This document shows, piece after piece, positions 23,326 through 35,059 of a DNA stretch of 64,000 bases. A program made the translations under genes and the position numbers. Within the stretch, counting starts at the first letter, position 1. Each line of letters opens with the position of its first letter. Source of the DNA: Clarkia xantiana subsp. parviflora (taxonomy: Eukaryota; Streptophyta; Magnoliopsida; Myrtales; Onagraceae); assembly GCA_036873135.1 (NCBI GenBank), contig JAPTYO010000002.1:40601452-40665451 (forward strand), in the 5' to 3' direction. Below the pieces are notes generated by a model. The model ran no database searches, was not told the DNA's origin, and saw only the letters and a list, made by a program, of their open reading frames with translations.

Positions 23326-24496
23326 GCAAAACCAACTTCCTATACATGGAGAGTAGTCATATTAACCAAGATTCTAGGGATATCATCACTCCCACATCCG
23401 CCCCGTATTAAATAGCCATATTGAAGAGCCCTCGGCAATGTCAGCCTATAACCTCGGAAGGAAGAACAAGTATTCTTGGTGAACAAATATTGGATACTAT
23501 GCAACCACCACGTCACGTGGAGGTATCACACCAACATATATTTAGTGCTTCCACGGGCATAGAAGAGCACATAGACTCCTCCTGAAGAGAATAGGAATAC
23601 CAAGGCTTAGAGCAACCCCCGCGATGGGGGCACACCTCCACCAATGGAGTAACAGTTAGGTGGTGATGAAATTCACTCCCATCATCCCGTCAGAAAAGGG
23701 TGGGGGCACAACAAAAATTTCTTGGAAGAGGAAAAAAGGAACTTAATACTACTAGAGCGGCTAGTGCACGTTCTCTTAATTTCCAAAGATGCATGAGAAG
23801 CGCACTCTACTTGACAAAAAAGAGTGAGGGTGTCGTCATTGAGGTAAAACACCCTACTTGATAAACAAGTAGCGGTGTCACTATAACCAAGAACTGCTCA
23901 AGGACAACTCAACGCTAAACAATGTCAGGCGGCAAAATGAGGAGACACTCCTAACCAAAATTACCACGTCATGAACCAAAATTGTTAAAAATCATCACGT
24001 GGGACAGCGATATTTTCCACAGTCAATCATTTAATGTCCATGCCCAGCACAGGCATGGGGGCACCGTGCCAAACCAACACCTACGAAGATTCAATGGAAG
24101 AAACCGTAACGAAGATCAAAATCAAAAGACCCCACCACCCCCTCGCCAATTCTGGAAGATGCATATAAGAAAAGCATGCTCAAATAACAAAAAAGAGTAA
24201 GGAGACCGAGCAACTTGGGGGGCACCAAACGAACAAGTGTTCTGCACCCAACCGAGAAAAATGAAGATAAGCCTTAACAGGCTAAACAAGAGCAAACAGT
24301 GCAACAACCAAGCAACTATGGGGGCACCACCTGATCTAGTGCTTGATAGTCAACCCGGAAATAGAAGACGATGAAATATGAGGCATGACTCCTTCCAATG
24401 TAAACCACAAAGGAAGGATACAACATAATCTCAATACAAGGATTCACTCCTATGGTGGAAGCCACACTGACCGCCCTCATAAGGAGACACCCACAA

Positions 24497-24580
24497 CTTA
24501 TACCGACTGGGAGATGCGGAAAGGCAGATATCAACTAACACTTTCAGTGGAGAACATTGAAAGAAGTTCTACACCCGAAG
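24497..24580 (+). pseudogene. integrase C-terminal scrap of C
   Basis: One frame reads YRLGDAERQISTNTFSGEH, a stop, then KKF. The B2 integrase ends YRLQDADGNISTNTFSGGH then LKKFHA. This marks the end of a largely deleted pol and places C closer to family B than A. Confidence 0.72.
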
Positions 24581-24760
24581 GGAAAAGGGAATATCCACTT
24601 CCATTATCTAATTTACTATTACCAATAGGAGATCTACGGACTCCACTTAAACTTTCCCTTCTGTAAGAAATGATAATAGCACTAAATGAACCAAATTCTT
24701 TTCAGGGCACAAGAGGAAAGAAGAAATGCACCATCACTCACAAAGAGGAGGCGTCATATA

Positions 24761-25478
24761 TGTTGGATCACGGTGGAACTCCAGTACGGTCTTTGACGGC
24801 GATCCTAGCTCCTTCGCTCCACGTGGTCCTGCAAAGAGGGGATAGACAGGGCGGTGACCCAGAATCCCTCTCCGATGCTTAAATGAGTATCTCGTATGGA
24901 CTAGCAAGCAGTAATCTCAAAGGTGTATAACACAACGTAATTGATCTGAGGTAGCCTCTGCCCTTTTATAGGCGGAGAGGTACCTCAGTTACCTGGTGAA
25001 CCGTTGGGGGTGGTTAGCCCATATTCCGCGTATCTCGGGTGCGATCCCGCCTATCTAGGCCATGATCTCGCTTATCTCGGCCACGCCCCGCGTATCTCGG
25101 CCACGCTCCGTGTATCTCAACCACGTTCCGCGTATCTCGGCCACGCCCCGCGTATCTTGGCCTTAACCTCTGATAACAAGTCCCGACTAATATCGGGGAC
25201 TCCAGAGTTATCTCGTTATGTCACCGCTCGAGGCCCCTCGTCATCGTGACAGGGCCAATCATTCTCAGGGATTCATCATCGGGGCCTACTTAAAGGCTTC
25301 TCATCGGGAGCTTCCAGCTCGCCTATCTGATCCGACTCTGTCGGGACCTTTCATCATCGGGACTCCCTCTGTCGGGACCCTTCGCCTTGGTCTTCTTGAC
25401 CTCCATTTTAGGGCCCAGTGGGCCTATTTTCCGTTTCCTCACCGTTAAAGGGCCTAACGGTCATAGCGGAACCCATCA
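24761..25478 (-). repeat. 3' LTR of A2
   Basis: 718 bp, TGTTGGATCACGG to AACCCATCA on the + strand. The polypurine tract follows at 25479-25490 (CTTGGGGGCAAA on the - strand). Confidence 0.93.
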
Positions 25479-25852
25479 TTTGCCCCCAAGACATGAGGGA
25501 CTTTTAGTTCGTCGTGTCTTTCAACTCTCAATCTCCCGAAATCGAAGTCGGGGATCTTTCTCTTTGTCATAGTCACCCATTGTGAGTCTTCTCGTTTACG
25601 TTTCCTCAATACATTGTGGATAACTGCCAAATTCGAGAGGACTCCTCGGTTCCCCAGTCATTAAATGCAGCAGATAACGTCCTCAGTACCTGCGCCTGAT
25701 TTTTCGCGCCTGCTTTTTCTGAAAAGTGCTTTTCAGGCTATTTCATCATTGCACCTGTTACCATTCTGCACGTCTCATCTCAACGATCCAGATCAGAACG
25801 CTTCAACTTTGACGATTCAGATCGAAGCGCCCTTTCGACTGTCCTCTTCGCC

Positions 25853-25859
25853 TATAAAA
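25853..25859 (+). promoter_or_regulatory. TATA box of A2 antisense gene
   Basis: TATAAAA, followed by CCTCACCC, 164 bp before the position of the lost start codon. Conserved with A1 and A3 although the gene itself is mostly deleted. Confidence 0.55.
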
Positions 25860-26016
25860 CCTCACCCAGGGTACAGTTTCCTTTTACCATCTCCGAATTT
25901 TCAAAAGTTATCTACAACTTCTCTGCAAATTCAAGCTCTGTAATTCCGAAGACCTTAGTGTTCCTCCGATCACCTTTCCGACAACGTCTAGTTCGTTCTT
26001 CTAACCTCCAATCATC

Positions 26017-26424
26017 AAGTCTGGTAAGGGTTTCTTCTTTATTGTTCCCCCCATCTCCTTCCCTCATCTCTGTTTGGTTTGTTTGTAATTTCCCGGGAAA
26101 ACCCAATGTGCCTTTCCATGCCTGATTTCAGACAGCGGATCTAGTTCCGAGGGGAGGAAGCTTTTCAATTTCGACTATGCTCTGAACGAGATTTCCAGCA
26201 CTGCTTATGATGCAGCTCTCCGGCTCTTCACCAGAGAAGCCGATGCTCAAGGCAGGAGATGCATACCACAAGTTCAGAGTGAAGAGGAGCTACTTCTTCA
26301 TCAAAAACTCCTCCATCCCATGGCCCCGATAGTCGACCCTCCAGCGGCTGACCCTGTGGAGCCTTCTGCTACCGACCTCGTGGACCCAGCTCCCGTAGAT
26401 GCCGCCGACAAGGACCGAGCCTAA
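26017..26424 (+). pseudogene. A2 antisense gene, internally deleted
   Basis: The start codon has changed from ATG to AAG (26017-26019). The exon 1 donor (GTAAGG at 26024) and acceptor (ATTTCAG, ending 26131) remain. Exon 2 begins like A3 (SGSSSEGRK) but loses most of its length. A short central piece (KRSYFFIKNSSIPWPR) is joined directly to the acidic tail (VDPPAADPVEPSATDLVDP...ADKDRA). The joint lies at the 8-bp string GCCCCGAT, which in A3 occurs at both ancestral break positions. Exon 3 and the coiled coil are gone. Confidence 0.85.
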
Positions 26425-26579
26425 CTGCTTATCTCTAGAGTCCTTGTATTCTCCTCCTGTTGTAATCATCGGGCCTTCGAGCCCTATTAATATCAAACTT
26501 TCTTAGTTCCGATTCTTTCATTGTACTTCCCCCAGTGGCTTTACTATACTTTCTTAAGTCGAAACCTCGACACTCCAGA

Positions 26580-27125
26580 TATTCTCATACATCACTTAAG
26601 ACGATTTACTAACTTGCACCACTTAAGGCGACTTACCATCATGCACCACTTAAGGCGACTTTCCAAGACTTAGAATAAAATCAAGAATCACGCATCACTT
26701 AAGACGGCTTAATCTCGTGCATCACTTAAGACGACTTAATCTCGTGCATCACCTAAGATGACTTTATCTCGTGCACCGCTTAAGGCGACTTTTCTCGTGC
26801 ATCACTTAAGACGAATTTTCTCGTGCATCACTTAAGACGACTTTTCGTGCACCACTCAAGACAACTTTTTTCACGCACCACTCAAGGCGACTTTTTTCGT
26901 GCACCACTCAAGGCGACTTTATAACACTTAGAATAAATCTAAGAATAGCTCTGATTGGAAGCAACCTCTTTATTTATTGATGGCACAAAATTCATTTACA
27001 TCGAATCAAACGATAAATAACATACACCACTTAAGGCGATTTTACATCGGGCACCACTTAAGGCGACTTTTCATCGGGCACCACTTAAGGCGACTTTTCA
27101 TCGGGCACCACTTAAGGCGACTTTT
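26580..27125 (-). repeat. minisatellite between A2 pol and antisense gene
   Basis: About 17 copies of a 25-27 bp unit (CACCACTTAAGGCGACTTTT type), homologous to the A1 and A3 arrays. The sense polyadenylation-like AATAAATAAAGAGG is at 26965-26978. Confidence 0.92.
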
Positions 27126-27127
27126 CA

Positions 27128-30100
27128 TCAAGCATAGTGTTTCTTCAAGTGTTCGCCACTAAAAGAATGCTTTAATACTCTGCCATCGAGGTCTTCCAAC
27201 TTGTATGCATTCGGGGCTGGCATCCCCACGACCTTGTAAGGTCCTTCCCATTTTGGTGACATCTTGCCGATTCGATCCAAAAGGGTAAACTCGTTGCGAC
27301 GCCAAACCAGCTCCCCGACGAAGAATTGTCGGGACTTAACTCGCCGATTGTAATACCTGGCCGTCGCTAAACGCATTCGAGCCTGGACTTCGTCGGCTTC
27401 CCGCCTCTTCTCTTCGAGTAAGTCCAAGTCCAGACGTCTCATTTCATCATTCGTTAGAGGTTCGTAATATCTCATCCGATGTGATGCTACGACCACCTCC
27501 ACGGGAGCAACAGCCTCCGTGCCATAAACTAGGCCAAAAGCACGTTTTCCAGCTCGTTCAGCCACTTGCCCTTCAAGGCATAGACCCTTTTCTTCAGGGC
27601 CATCCATCACGATTTTGTTGGCTGATTCCACCTGGTCGTTAGTCTGAGCATGGCGTACAGAAGCTGTCCGATGCTCGATATTCAACTCTTCCAAATACTC
27701 CTTCACCTGAGACCCGTTAAACGGTGGACCATTGTCGCTGATCAGCACCTTAGGAATCCCGTATCTGGACACAATGTGAGTCTGGAGGAACTTGACGATC
27801 TGGTTCCCCGTCGTTCTGGCCAATGCCTTTGCCTCTATCCATTTCGAAAAATAATCGATAGCTACAAGTAAATACTTACATTGACCTTGTGCTTGTGGAA
27901 GAGGTCCCACCAAGTCGATACCCCACTGCGCGAAGGGCCAAGCGCTCTTGATGGATGTCAGATTAGCAGCCGGAGCCACAATACTCGGGGCGTACCTCTG
28001 GCACGCATCACAGGATCGGACCAACGTCGTTGCCTCCTTGCTCATCGTAGGCCAATAATAGCCTAAGTTCAGCACTTTCCTCATAATGGATCGGGCCCCT
28101 TCATGACAAGTCGCGACCCCTTCATGCACCTCCTTCAGGATTCGATTTGTGTCGGGCTCTGCCACACACTTCAAGTACGGAGTCAAGAACCAGCCCTTCT
28201 TGTATAGCTGATTGTCCAGCATCACGTAATTAGCCGCGATCCGACGTATCCTGTCGGCTACTACTTTATCATCGGGGACTGCCCCCGTAGTCAGGTATGC
28301 GACTATCGGGGTCATCCAAGTGGGCTCCTCCTCTGATCTTGCTTCAATGGCACACACCTGTGTCGGGTCGGTGGTCGATAAGATCACCTTCTCCAAGAAA
28401 TGCACCTTCCGATTTTCCTCCAAGGGTGCCCCCAGGGCAAATTTGCTCAAGGCGTCTGCCTACACGTTTTCCTCCCTCGGGATCACCTCGATGTCGAAGC
28501 TTTTAAAGCTCTCCTTCAAGGCTTGTACCTCGCGCAGGTGCTTCTTCATTATCGGGCTCTTCGCTTCATATCGCCCTTGAACCTGGTTTACGATCAGGGC
28601 CGCGTCACACTTTACTTTCAAGTGAGAAACTCCCGTACCTTTGGCAATTTTCAGGCCCGTGATAAGAGCCTCATATTCCGCTTCGTTGTTCGTGGCCTTA
28701 AATGTTAAAGCCAAGGCATATCGGAACGGCTCACCTTGCCTGGTGGTATCAACACAAAGCCTGCTCCTGATCCGTCTGAACTTGAGGAGCCATCCGTGTA
28801 CATCTCCCAGATATTTTCCTCGTTTGGCTGTTCTGATTGCTCTGCCTTCTCTAGTTGTTCTTTTGTCGGGACCTCCATGGTTGCCCCCTCTACAGGGCCC
28901 GCTTCTTCCAGATCGGGGGCTGTGGATTCTGCGATGAAATCCGCCAATGCCTGGCCCTTAATAGCCGTTCTCGGAGCAAAGTGTATGCGAAACGCACTAA
29001 GCTCGACTGCCCACTTCACTAATCTCCCCGACGCATCCGGTCGGTTCAAAAAATGCTTCAGAGGTTGGTTCGTCAGCACAGTAATCTCGTGTGCATGGAA
29101 ATAAGGCCTCAGCTTCCGAGCAGTTATAATCAGCGTAAAGAGATACTTCTCAACGGCAGGATAATTCAATTCAGACTTGGAAAACGCCTTGCTTACATAA
29201 TAGACGGGGACTTGATTACCCTCGACAACCTTCACTAATACAGAGCTAATGGCAAATTCAGAAACAGCCAAATAAAGATAGAGCGGCTCGCCTGGAACCG
29301 GTTTCGCTAACGGCGGGAGGGTGCGGAGGTGCTGCTTGAGTGCCTGGAACGCTTCTTCACATTTGGCGGTTCACTCAAACTTCTTGTTGGCCCTTAGGAC
29401 TTCGAAAAATGGCATTGATCGGTCACTTGCCTTGGACAGAAAGCGATTCATTGCAGCCAGCCGACCATTCAGCACTTGCACCTCCCTATGGTTTATCGGA
29501 GACTGCATCTCCTCGATCGCCCTCAGCTTCTCGGGGTTCACCTCAATTCCTCTTTGGCTCACTATGAAGCCCAAAAATTTCCCTGAGTGGACTCCGAAAG
29601 CGCATTTTGTCGGGTTTAAACGAACCTGATGAAGCCTCATCCGCTCAAACGCCATGGCTAGGTTGTGAACATGATCCTCAGTCTGTCCGGACTTCACTAG
29701 CATATCATCCACATAAGCCTTCATGGTCTCCCCTAGCATATCTCCGAACAGCTTGTTCACCATCCGCTGGTAGGTTGCTCCGGCATTGATCAACCCGAAA
29801 GGCATGACATCGTAGTGGTAGATGTCACTGTCTGCATAAAATGCTGTGTGAGGAGTGTCCTCCTTAGCCATCTTGATCTGGTTGTAGCCCTAGTACGCAT
29901 CCATGAAGCTCAACAGCTCATGTCCCGACGTGGCATCCACCAGCTGGTCGATTCTCGGGAGCGGGTAACAGTCCTTCGGGCATGCTTTATTCAGGTCGCG
30001 GAAGTAAACACACATCCGCCACTTCCCATTGGTCTTCTTTACCAGTACTGGATTAGCAACCCAAGTCTGGAATCAGAGCTCTTTGATAAACCCAGCATCG

Positions 30101-30270
30101 AGCAACCTGCCCACCTCCTGCTGGATCGCGATCCTCTTATCTGTGCCCATCAGACGCCTTTTCTGCGCGATAGGTTTGATCGCGGGATCTATCTTCAATT
30201 CGTGCACGATTACATCGGGGCTAATTCCTGGCATGTCACTCGGGGACCAGGCAAACAGCTCCTTGAACTC
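27128..30270 (-). pseudogene. pol: A2 pol: RT, RNase H, integrase (broken)
   Basis: RT (AYVDDM near 29715), RNase H (MYTDGSSSSDGSGAGF near 28795) and integrase (SCDACQ near 28000, WGIDLVGPL near 27920, ISDNGPPFNG near 27735) ending SGEHLKKHYA. Lesions: stop codons at 30271-30273, near 30075, near 29890, near 29371 and at 28453-28455. There is a small deletion near 28735. An indel pair near 27560-27610 with a loss of about 50 bp removes the LWAVRTTPKRS segment of integrase. Confidence 0.9.
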
Positions 30271-32664
30271 CTACAGCAGCTCAATCAATTTTCGGGCTGT
30301 CTCCTTAGTCAGAGCAGACCCGATTTTCACCTTTCTCTGAGGTCCATCAATCTCGACCTCTTTTAGATCCTCCACGGGGGCGGGACGCCCAAACTCCTCT
30401 CCGGGATCAGTATCTGTCTGTAGGACAGTCATGGCCTCTCGTCTCCTCCTTCGGGAAGCCACCTGGTCGCCCTTGACCTCTCCGACTCCATGGTCAGTCG
30501 GGAACTTCATTTTCTGGTGTACAGTCGAGGCAACCGCCATCAGAGGGTTGATGGTAGTTCTCCCGATGATCGCGTTGTAAGTCCCCGCGGAATCAACCAC
30601 TACAAACTCCACGTTCCTCCTCTCTGATTTCCATTCGCTACCAAACTCCACTGGTAGGGTGATCACCCCTAGCGGATAGGAGGTGGAGCCAGAGAATCCG
30701 ACCATCGGGAAGTTCGCTTTCTTCAGGTCCTTCTTCGTTTTCCCCATGGCCTCTAGTGCATCCATGAACAGAATATCGGAGGAGCTCCCTCCGTCGATCA
30801 GAATCCGTTTCATCTCGTATCCGTTCACATCCAAGGTCACGACAGGAGCGTCATCGTGTGGAGTCTCCACGCCTATGAGATCCTCCGACAAAAAGGAGAT
30901 CACCATCTCTTCCTTCAGGGTCCAAGATCGGGACCTCTTACCCAACACCACAGCAGTAGGAATTCTAGAGGCATAAACCTCTCGGGAGGACGACGTATCA
31001 CCCCCTGCGGCAAACCCTCCGTGAATCACGTTGATTGTGCCTCGCTTCTCCTTACGGGCACCGGAAGACTCCAGGTCGGACCTCTTCTTCTTTGGGGACC
31101 GATCACGGGATCGGGAACGGGACTGTGATCGGGATCGAGAGCGGGATCGACACCGCTTATCCCCGACAAATTCCTTAAGCTTCCCTTTCTGGATCAGCTT
31201 TTCGATCTCCTTCTTCAACTCCCGACAGTGATTGGTGTCGTGGCCATTCGCGCGATGGAATCGACAGTAGCGATTTGTGCGGGATCCCAAGAACTCTCCT
31301 TCCTTCTTCGGGGGGTACCTAGAGATACCCTGCCGCTCCATGACCGTCAACACCTCCGCCATAGAGCTGTTGAGAGGAATGTCATGATCCTCCCGCCTGT
31401 CCTTTTTTGAGGAACGCCTATCATCCCTCCGATCAGAGTGACCTCGACCTCGACTTCCTTTGGCTTTATCCTTCGACTTACGCTCGTCTAAGGGTTTGAC
31501 CGACTGCTTTCCCTTATTCGACTTCGGGGGCTCCAGCTCTCCAGCGGCTATCTTCGATTCCTGGACATCGATTTGCCGCTTCACCCTCTTCTGCAACGCC
31601 TCCATATTCCACACAGCCTTCTCAGCCACGCTGTGCATCAAGTCGGAACCGTAGGGGGCTGTGAGGTTCCGAATAAAGGTGCAGATGGTTTCACCCTCCG
31701 AAATCTCCTCATCAATCTCCGCCACGCTGGCCGTGTACCGCTGGTAGTAGTGTGCCAGCGACTCGTCGGGCCTCTGTACCACCTGGGTCAGGGACCTCAC
31801 ACTCTTCAGCAAACGTCTACGACCCTGGTACTGCTGAATGAACCGGTCGTGCATATCAGCCCAGCAGGTGATGCAACCTGGGGGCAGACTGAAGAACCAG
31901 TTCAGGGCTCTCTCGCCAAGTGTGTTTGGGAACAACGTACACACAATATCTTCATTCGGGGCTCTGCCCAGACACGCCATGAGGTGCTTCTGGACATGAC
32001 GAACCGGATCTCCCTCACCGTCATACTCCTTTATCGTGGGGATACCCAGCCCTGGCGGGGCGAGGGTATCAATGAGTCGAGGAACGAAGGGATGAGTAGA
32101 TCGATCCCTCAGCTCCGACACCAGCGGCTTCTGCTCTCCCATGCAGATGTTCACGATCTTCACCACCTGATCGGGGGTGATGGGACCATTAAGGGGAATG
32201 GTCCTGTGCTGCACTGGTCCTGGCCCATCAACCACGAATCTCTCTGGCTGAACGGACTCCCCCCTCCTGCCCTGGCCTCGGGGTTGAGCCTCCCGCTCGT
32301 TCCGAGCCTCTGCCGGTGGGGGCACCTCCTCTTCTAACGGAGGTATCTCCTCTTGCCTCCTTGCAGCCTCCCTTCGATCTAAGAGGGCCTCCACAGCTGC
32401 CAAAAACATTGGCATGGCTTCCGCCACAGCCCTCGTCAGGTCCGCAGCTGGAGGAGCCACCTGCTCCCTATTCCCCTGGTGTTGAGCAGCAGTGTCTTCA
32501 GGAGCTTCATTATGCCCCCCTGTCCGAAAGACCTCCGCGGGGAGATTCTGGTCCTCAGCATGCTCTGGTGGTGAATTCAAAGTCGTCGCAGCAGGATGAC
32601 GGGAACCACCGGATTGTCCTTGTCTTCTTTGCTTGCCAGCCACCATTGAACGAGTAGAAGGCAT
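30271..32664 (-). CDS. gag: A2 gag plus protease, open frame of 797 codons
   Basis: Begins ATG at 32664, just after the primer site, and stays open to a TAG inside the linker before RT. The gag core runs at about residues 190-325 (TLFPNTLGERALNWFFSLPP, FIQQYQGRR). A knuckle-like YCRFHRANGHDTNHC lies at about 475-495. An Arg-Ser-rich run (RSRSRSRSQSRSRSRDRS) follows at about 515-545. The aspartic protease has its active site in ILIDGGSSSDIL at about 625, where DGG replaces the usual DTG/DSG. Product would form the particle and cut the polyprotein. Sister copies A3 and B2 have lost gag. The frame runs on into pol in family A, so the stop at 30271 is a lesion rather than a natural gag end. Confidence 0.88.
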   Translation of the reverse strand: MPSTRSMVAGKQRRQGQSGGSRHPAATTLNSPPEHAEDQNLPAEVFRTGGHNEAPEDTAAQHQGNREQVAPPAADLTRAVAEAMPMFLAAVEALLDRREAARRQEEIPPLEEEVPPPAEARNEREAQPRGQGRRGESVQPERFVVDGPGPVQHRTIPLNGPITPDQVVKIVNICMGEQKPLVSELRDRSTHPFVPRLIDTLAPPGLGIPTIKEYDGEGDPVRHVQKHLMACLGRAPNEDIVCTLFPNTLGERALNWFFSLPPGCITCWADMHDRFIQQYQGRRRLLKSVRSLTQVVQRPDESLAHYYQRYTASVAEIDEEISEGETICTFIRNLTAPYGSDLMHSVAEKAVWNMEALQKRVKRQIDVQESKIAAGELEPPKSNKGKQSVKPLDERKSKDKAKGSRGRGHSDRRDDRRSSKKDRREDHDIPLNSSMAEVLTVMERQGISRYPPKKEGEFLGSRTNRYCRFHRANGHDTNHCRELKKEIEKLIQKGKLKEFVGDKRCRSRSRSRSQSRSRSRDRSPKKKRSDLESSGARKEKRGTINVIHGGFAAGGDTSSSREVYASRIPTAVVLGKRSRSWTLKEEMVISFLSEDLIGVETPHDDAPVVTLDVNGYEMKRILIDGGSSSDILFMDALEAMGKTKKDLKKANFPMVGFSGSTSYPLGVITLPVEFGSEWKSERRNVEFVVVDSAGTYNAIIGRTTINPLMAVASTVHQKMKFPTDHGVGEVKGDQVASRRRRREAMTVLQTDTDPGEEFGRPAPVEDLKEVEIDGPQRKVKIGSALTKETARKLIELL

Positions 32665-32680
32665 ATTAGCTTTTTGTTAC

Positions 32681-32699
32681 GTTCCCACAGACGGCGCCA
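32681..32699 (-). other. primer-binding site of A2
   Basis: TGGCGCCGTCTGTGGGAAC on the - strand, one base from the 5' LTR. The TGGCGCC start is typical of Tat/Athila elements. I do not assign the tRNA. Confidence 0.85.
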
Positions 32700-32700
32700 A

Positions 32701-33418
32701 TGTTGGATCACGGTGGAACTCCGGTACGGTCTTTGGCGGCGATCCTAGCTCCTTCGCTCCTCGTGGTCCTGCAAAGAGGGGATAGACCGGGCGGTGACCC
32801 AGAATCCCTCTCCAATGCTTAAATGAGTATCTCGTATGGACTGGCAAGCAGTAATCTCAAAGGTGTATAACACAACGTAATTGATCTGAGGTAGCCTCTG
32901 CCCTTTTATAGGCGGAGAGGTACCTCAGTTACCTGGTGAACCGTTGGGGGTGGTTAGCCCGTATTCCGCGTATCTCGGGTGCGATCCCGCCTATCTAGGC
33001 CATGATCTCGCTTATCTCGGCCACGCCCCGCGTATCTCAGCCACGCTCCGTGTATCTCAACCACGTTTCGCGTATCTCGGCCACGCCCCGCGTATCTTGG
33101 CCTTAACCTCTAATAACAAGTCCCGACTAATATCGGGGACTCCAGAGTTATCTCGTTATGTCACCGCTCGGGGCCCCTCGTCATCGTGACAGGGCCAATC
33201 ATTCTCAGGGATTCATCATCGGGGCCTACTTAAAGGCTTCTCATCGGGTTCTTACAGCTCGCCTATCTGATCCGACTCTGTCGGGACCTTTCATCATCGG
33301 GACTCCCTCTGTCGGGACCCTTCGCCTTCGTCTTCTTGACCTCCATTTTAAGGCCCAGTGGGCCTATTTGCCGTTTCCTCACCGTTAATGGGCCTAACGG
33401 TCATAGCGGAACCCATCA
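32701..33418 (-). repeat. 5' LTR of A2
   Basis: 718 bp, partner of 24761-25478. TGTTGGATCACGG is at the inner end and AACCCATCA at the outer end. Confidence 0.93.
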
Positions 33419-33424
33419 ATCTAC

Positions 33425-34160
33425 AACCAAAAAGCGGAAGATCCAAAAAGACAACTCTGAAATATGATAAGGAGATCGACAACCCTTACATATGGAAAGA
33501 GGAAGATCTATAAGGACCACCCTTACAACCGAAAAGAGACAAAAGACCCATAGGGCCACCCTTCAAACCGAAAACGGGAAGATCCAAAAGGACAACCCTG
33601 ACATATGATAAAGCGATCGAAAACCTTTACATATGAACATGGGAAGATCTATAAGGATACCATTACAACCGAAAAGGGACATAAGACCCAAAGGGCCACC
33701 CTTAAAACCGAAAATGGGAAGATCCAAATGGACAACCCAGACATATGATAAAGCAATCGACAACCTTTACATATGAATAGGGGAAGATCTATAAGGACAA
33801 CCATTACAACCGAAAAGGTACATAAGAACCACAGGGCCACCCTTACAACCAAAAATGGGAAGATCCAAAAGGACAACCCTGACATATGATAAAGCGATCG
33901 ACAACCTTTACATATGAACAGAGGAAAATCTATAAGGAAAACCATTACAGCCGAAAAGGGACATAAGACCCATAGAGCTACCCTTCCAACCGAAAAGGGG
34001 AAGATCCAAAAAGACAACTCTGAAAATATGAAAAGGCGATCAACAACCCTTACATATGGAAAGAGGAAGATCTATAAGGACAACCCTTAGAACCGAAAAG
34101 GGACATAAGACCCATAGGGCCACCCTTCAAACAAAAAATGGATATAAAACCCACAGGGCC
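33425..34160. repeat. tandem array of C, about 141-bp period
   Basis: GAAGATCCAAAA recurs at about 33436, 33579, 33719, 33860 and 34000, so five copies with 140-143 bp spacing. It sits between the pol scrap and the antisense gene of C. A2 inserted at its left edge. Confidence 0.88.
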
Positions 34161-34239
34161 ACACTTCCAACATGATATGAGATATAAGTCCCCTAATCAA
34201 AGGGCAACTCATCAAACAAGATATAGAATGTAAGTACTC

Positions 34240-34725
34240 CAACAGGTGACTATCATATCTATATATATCAAAGGAGGGTGCCATCCCCCCTATATACTTC
34301 AGCAGGTGACTATCATGTCCATATATCAAAGGAGGGCACCATCCCTCCTATACATCATCAAATGGCTATCATGTCCATATACCAAAGGAGGTCACCATCA
34401 CCATCCCCCCTATACATCATCAAATGACTATCATGACCATATACCAGAGGAGGGCACCATCCCCCTTATACATCATCAATTGGCTATCATGCCCATATAT
34501 CAAAGGAGGGCACCATCCCCCCGATACATCATCAAATGGCTATCATGTCCATATATCAAAGGAGGGCACCATCCCCCCTATACATAATCAAATGGCTATC
34601 ATGTCTATATATCAAAGGAGGATACCATCCCCCTATACATCAACAAAATGGCTATCATGTCCATATATCTAAGGAGGATACCATCTCCCTATATATCAAC
34701 AAGGGCTATCACGTCCATATATCAA
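34240..34725. repeat. tandem array of C, about 57-bp period
   Basis: About eight copies of a unit with GGCTATCATGTCCATATAT and CAAAGGAGGGCACCATC. It follows the 141-bp array directly. Confidence 0.9.
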
Positions 34726-35059
34726 AGAGTTGTGCCCTTGCAATACTTCTCAACACGGGTGCCAAAATCCTTAAAAACTATGAAATCCTAGACTCTAATA
34801 GTTTTACCTTTATCGACGTCAATGGCCCCACCCCTCGCAACTCCAACAGCCTCACCCTCGGCTAAACAGGATATCCTACCCTCTTCGCGAGCAGGACGAA
34901 GGGCGTCCTTCATCCTCACCTGTTCCATCAAATCATCAGCTGGAAGGCCAACCACCAGAAAAGGAGGGGGGAGAAAGCAGAGACTTCCCTCTCCGAAAGG
35001 ATGTCATCTTCAACACCGACGTTCTCCTGAAACAGAGAAGATCGATATTGAACCCAACC

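Larger units (their letters stand above)
24761..33418 (-). mobile_element. Tat-type LTR retrotransposon A2, the most complete copy
   Basis: 8658 bp with two 718-bp LTRs, primer site, open gag-protease frame, broken pol, minisatellite, shortened antisense gene and polypurine tract. Flanks are ATATA (24756-24760) and ATCTA (33419-33423), a possible target duplication with one change. The LTRs differ at about 16-20 positions by eye. It lies inside C, so it inserted after C. Confidence 0.93.

Noticed and set aside
22835..23356. 173-codon open frame as a separate gene
   Set aside because: Only a 16-residue stretch resembles a protease segment; the rest is low-complexity Gln/Pro/Thr sequence without a domain. 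I kept only the protease-like scrap.
31573..32337. 254-codon + strand open frame
   Set aside because: It lies wholly opposite the A2 gag frame, which has recognisable domains; this one is its shadow.
24756..33423. Perfect target duplication for A2
   Set aside because: ATATA and ATCTA differ at one of five bases, so I report it only as possible.
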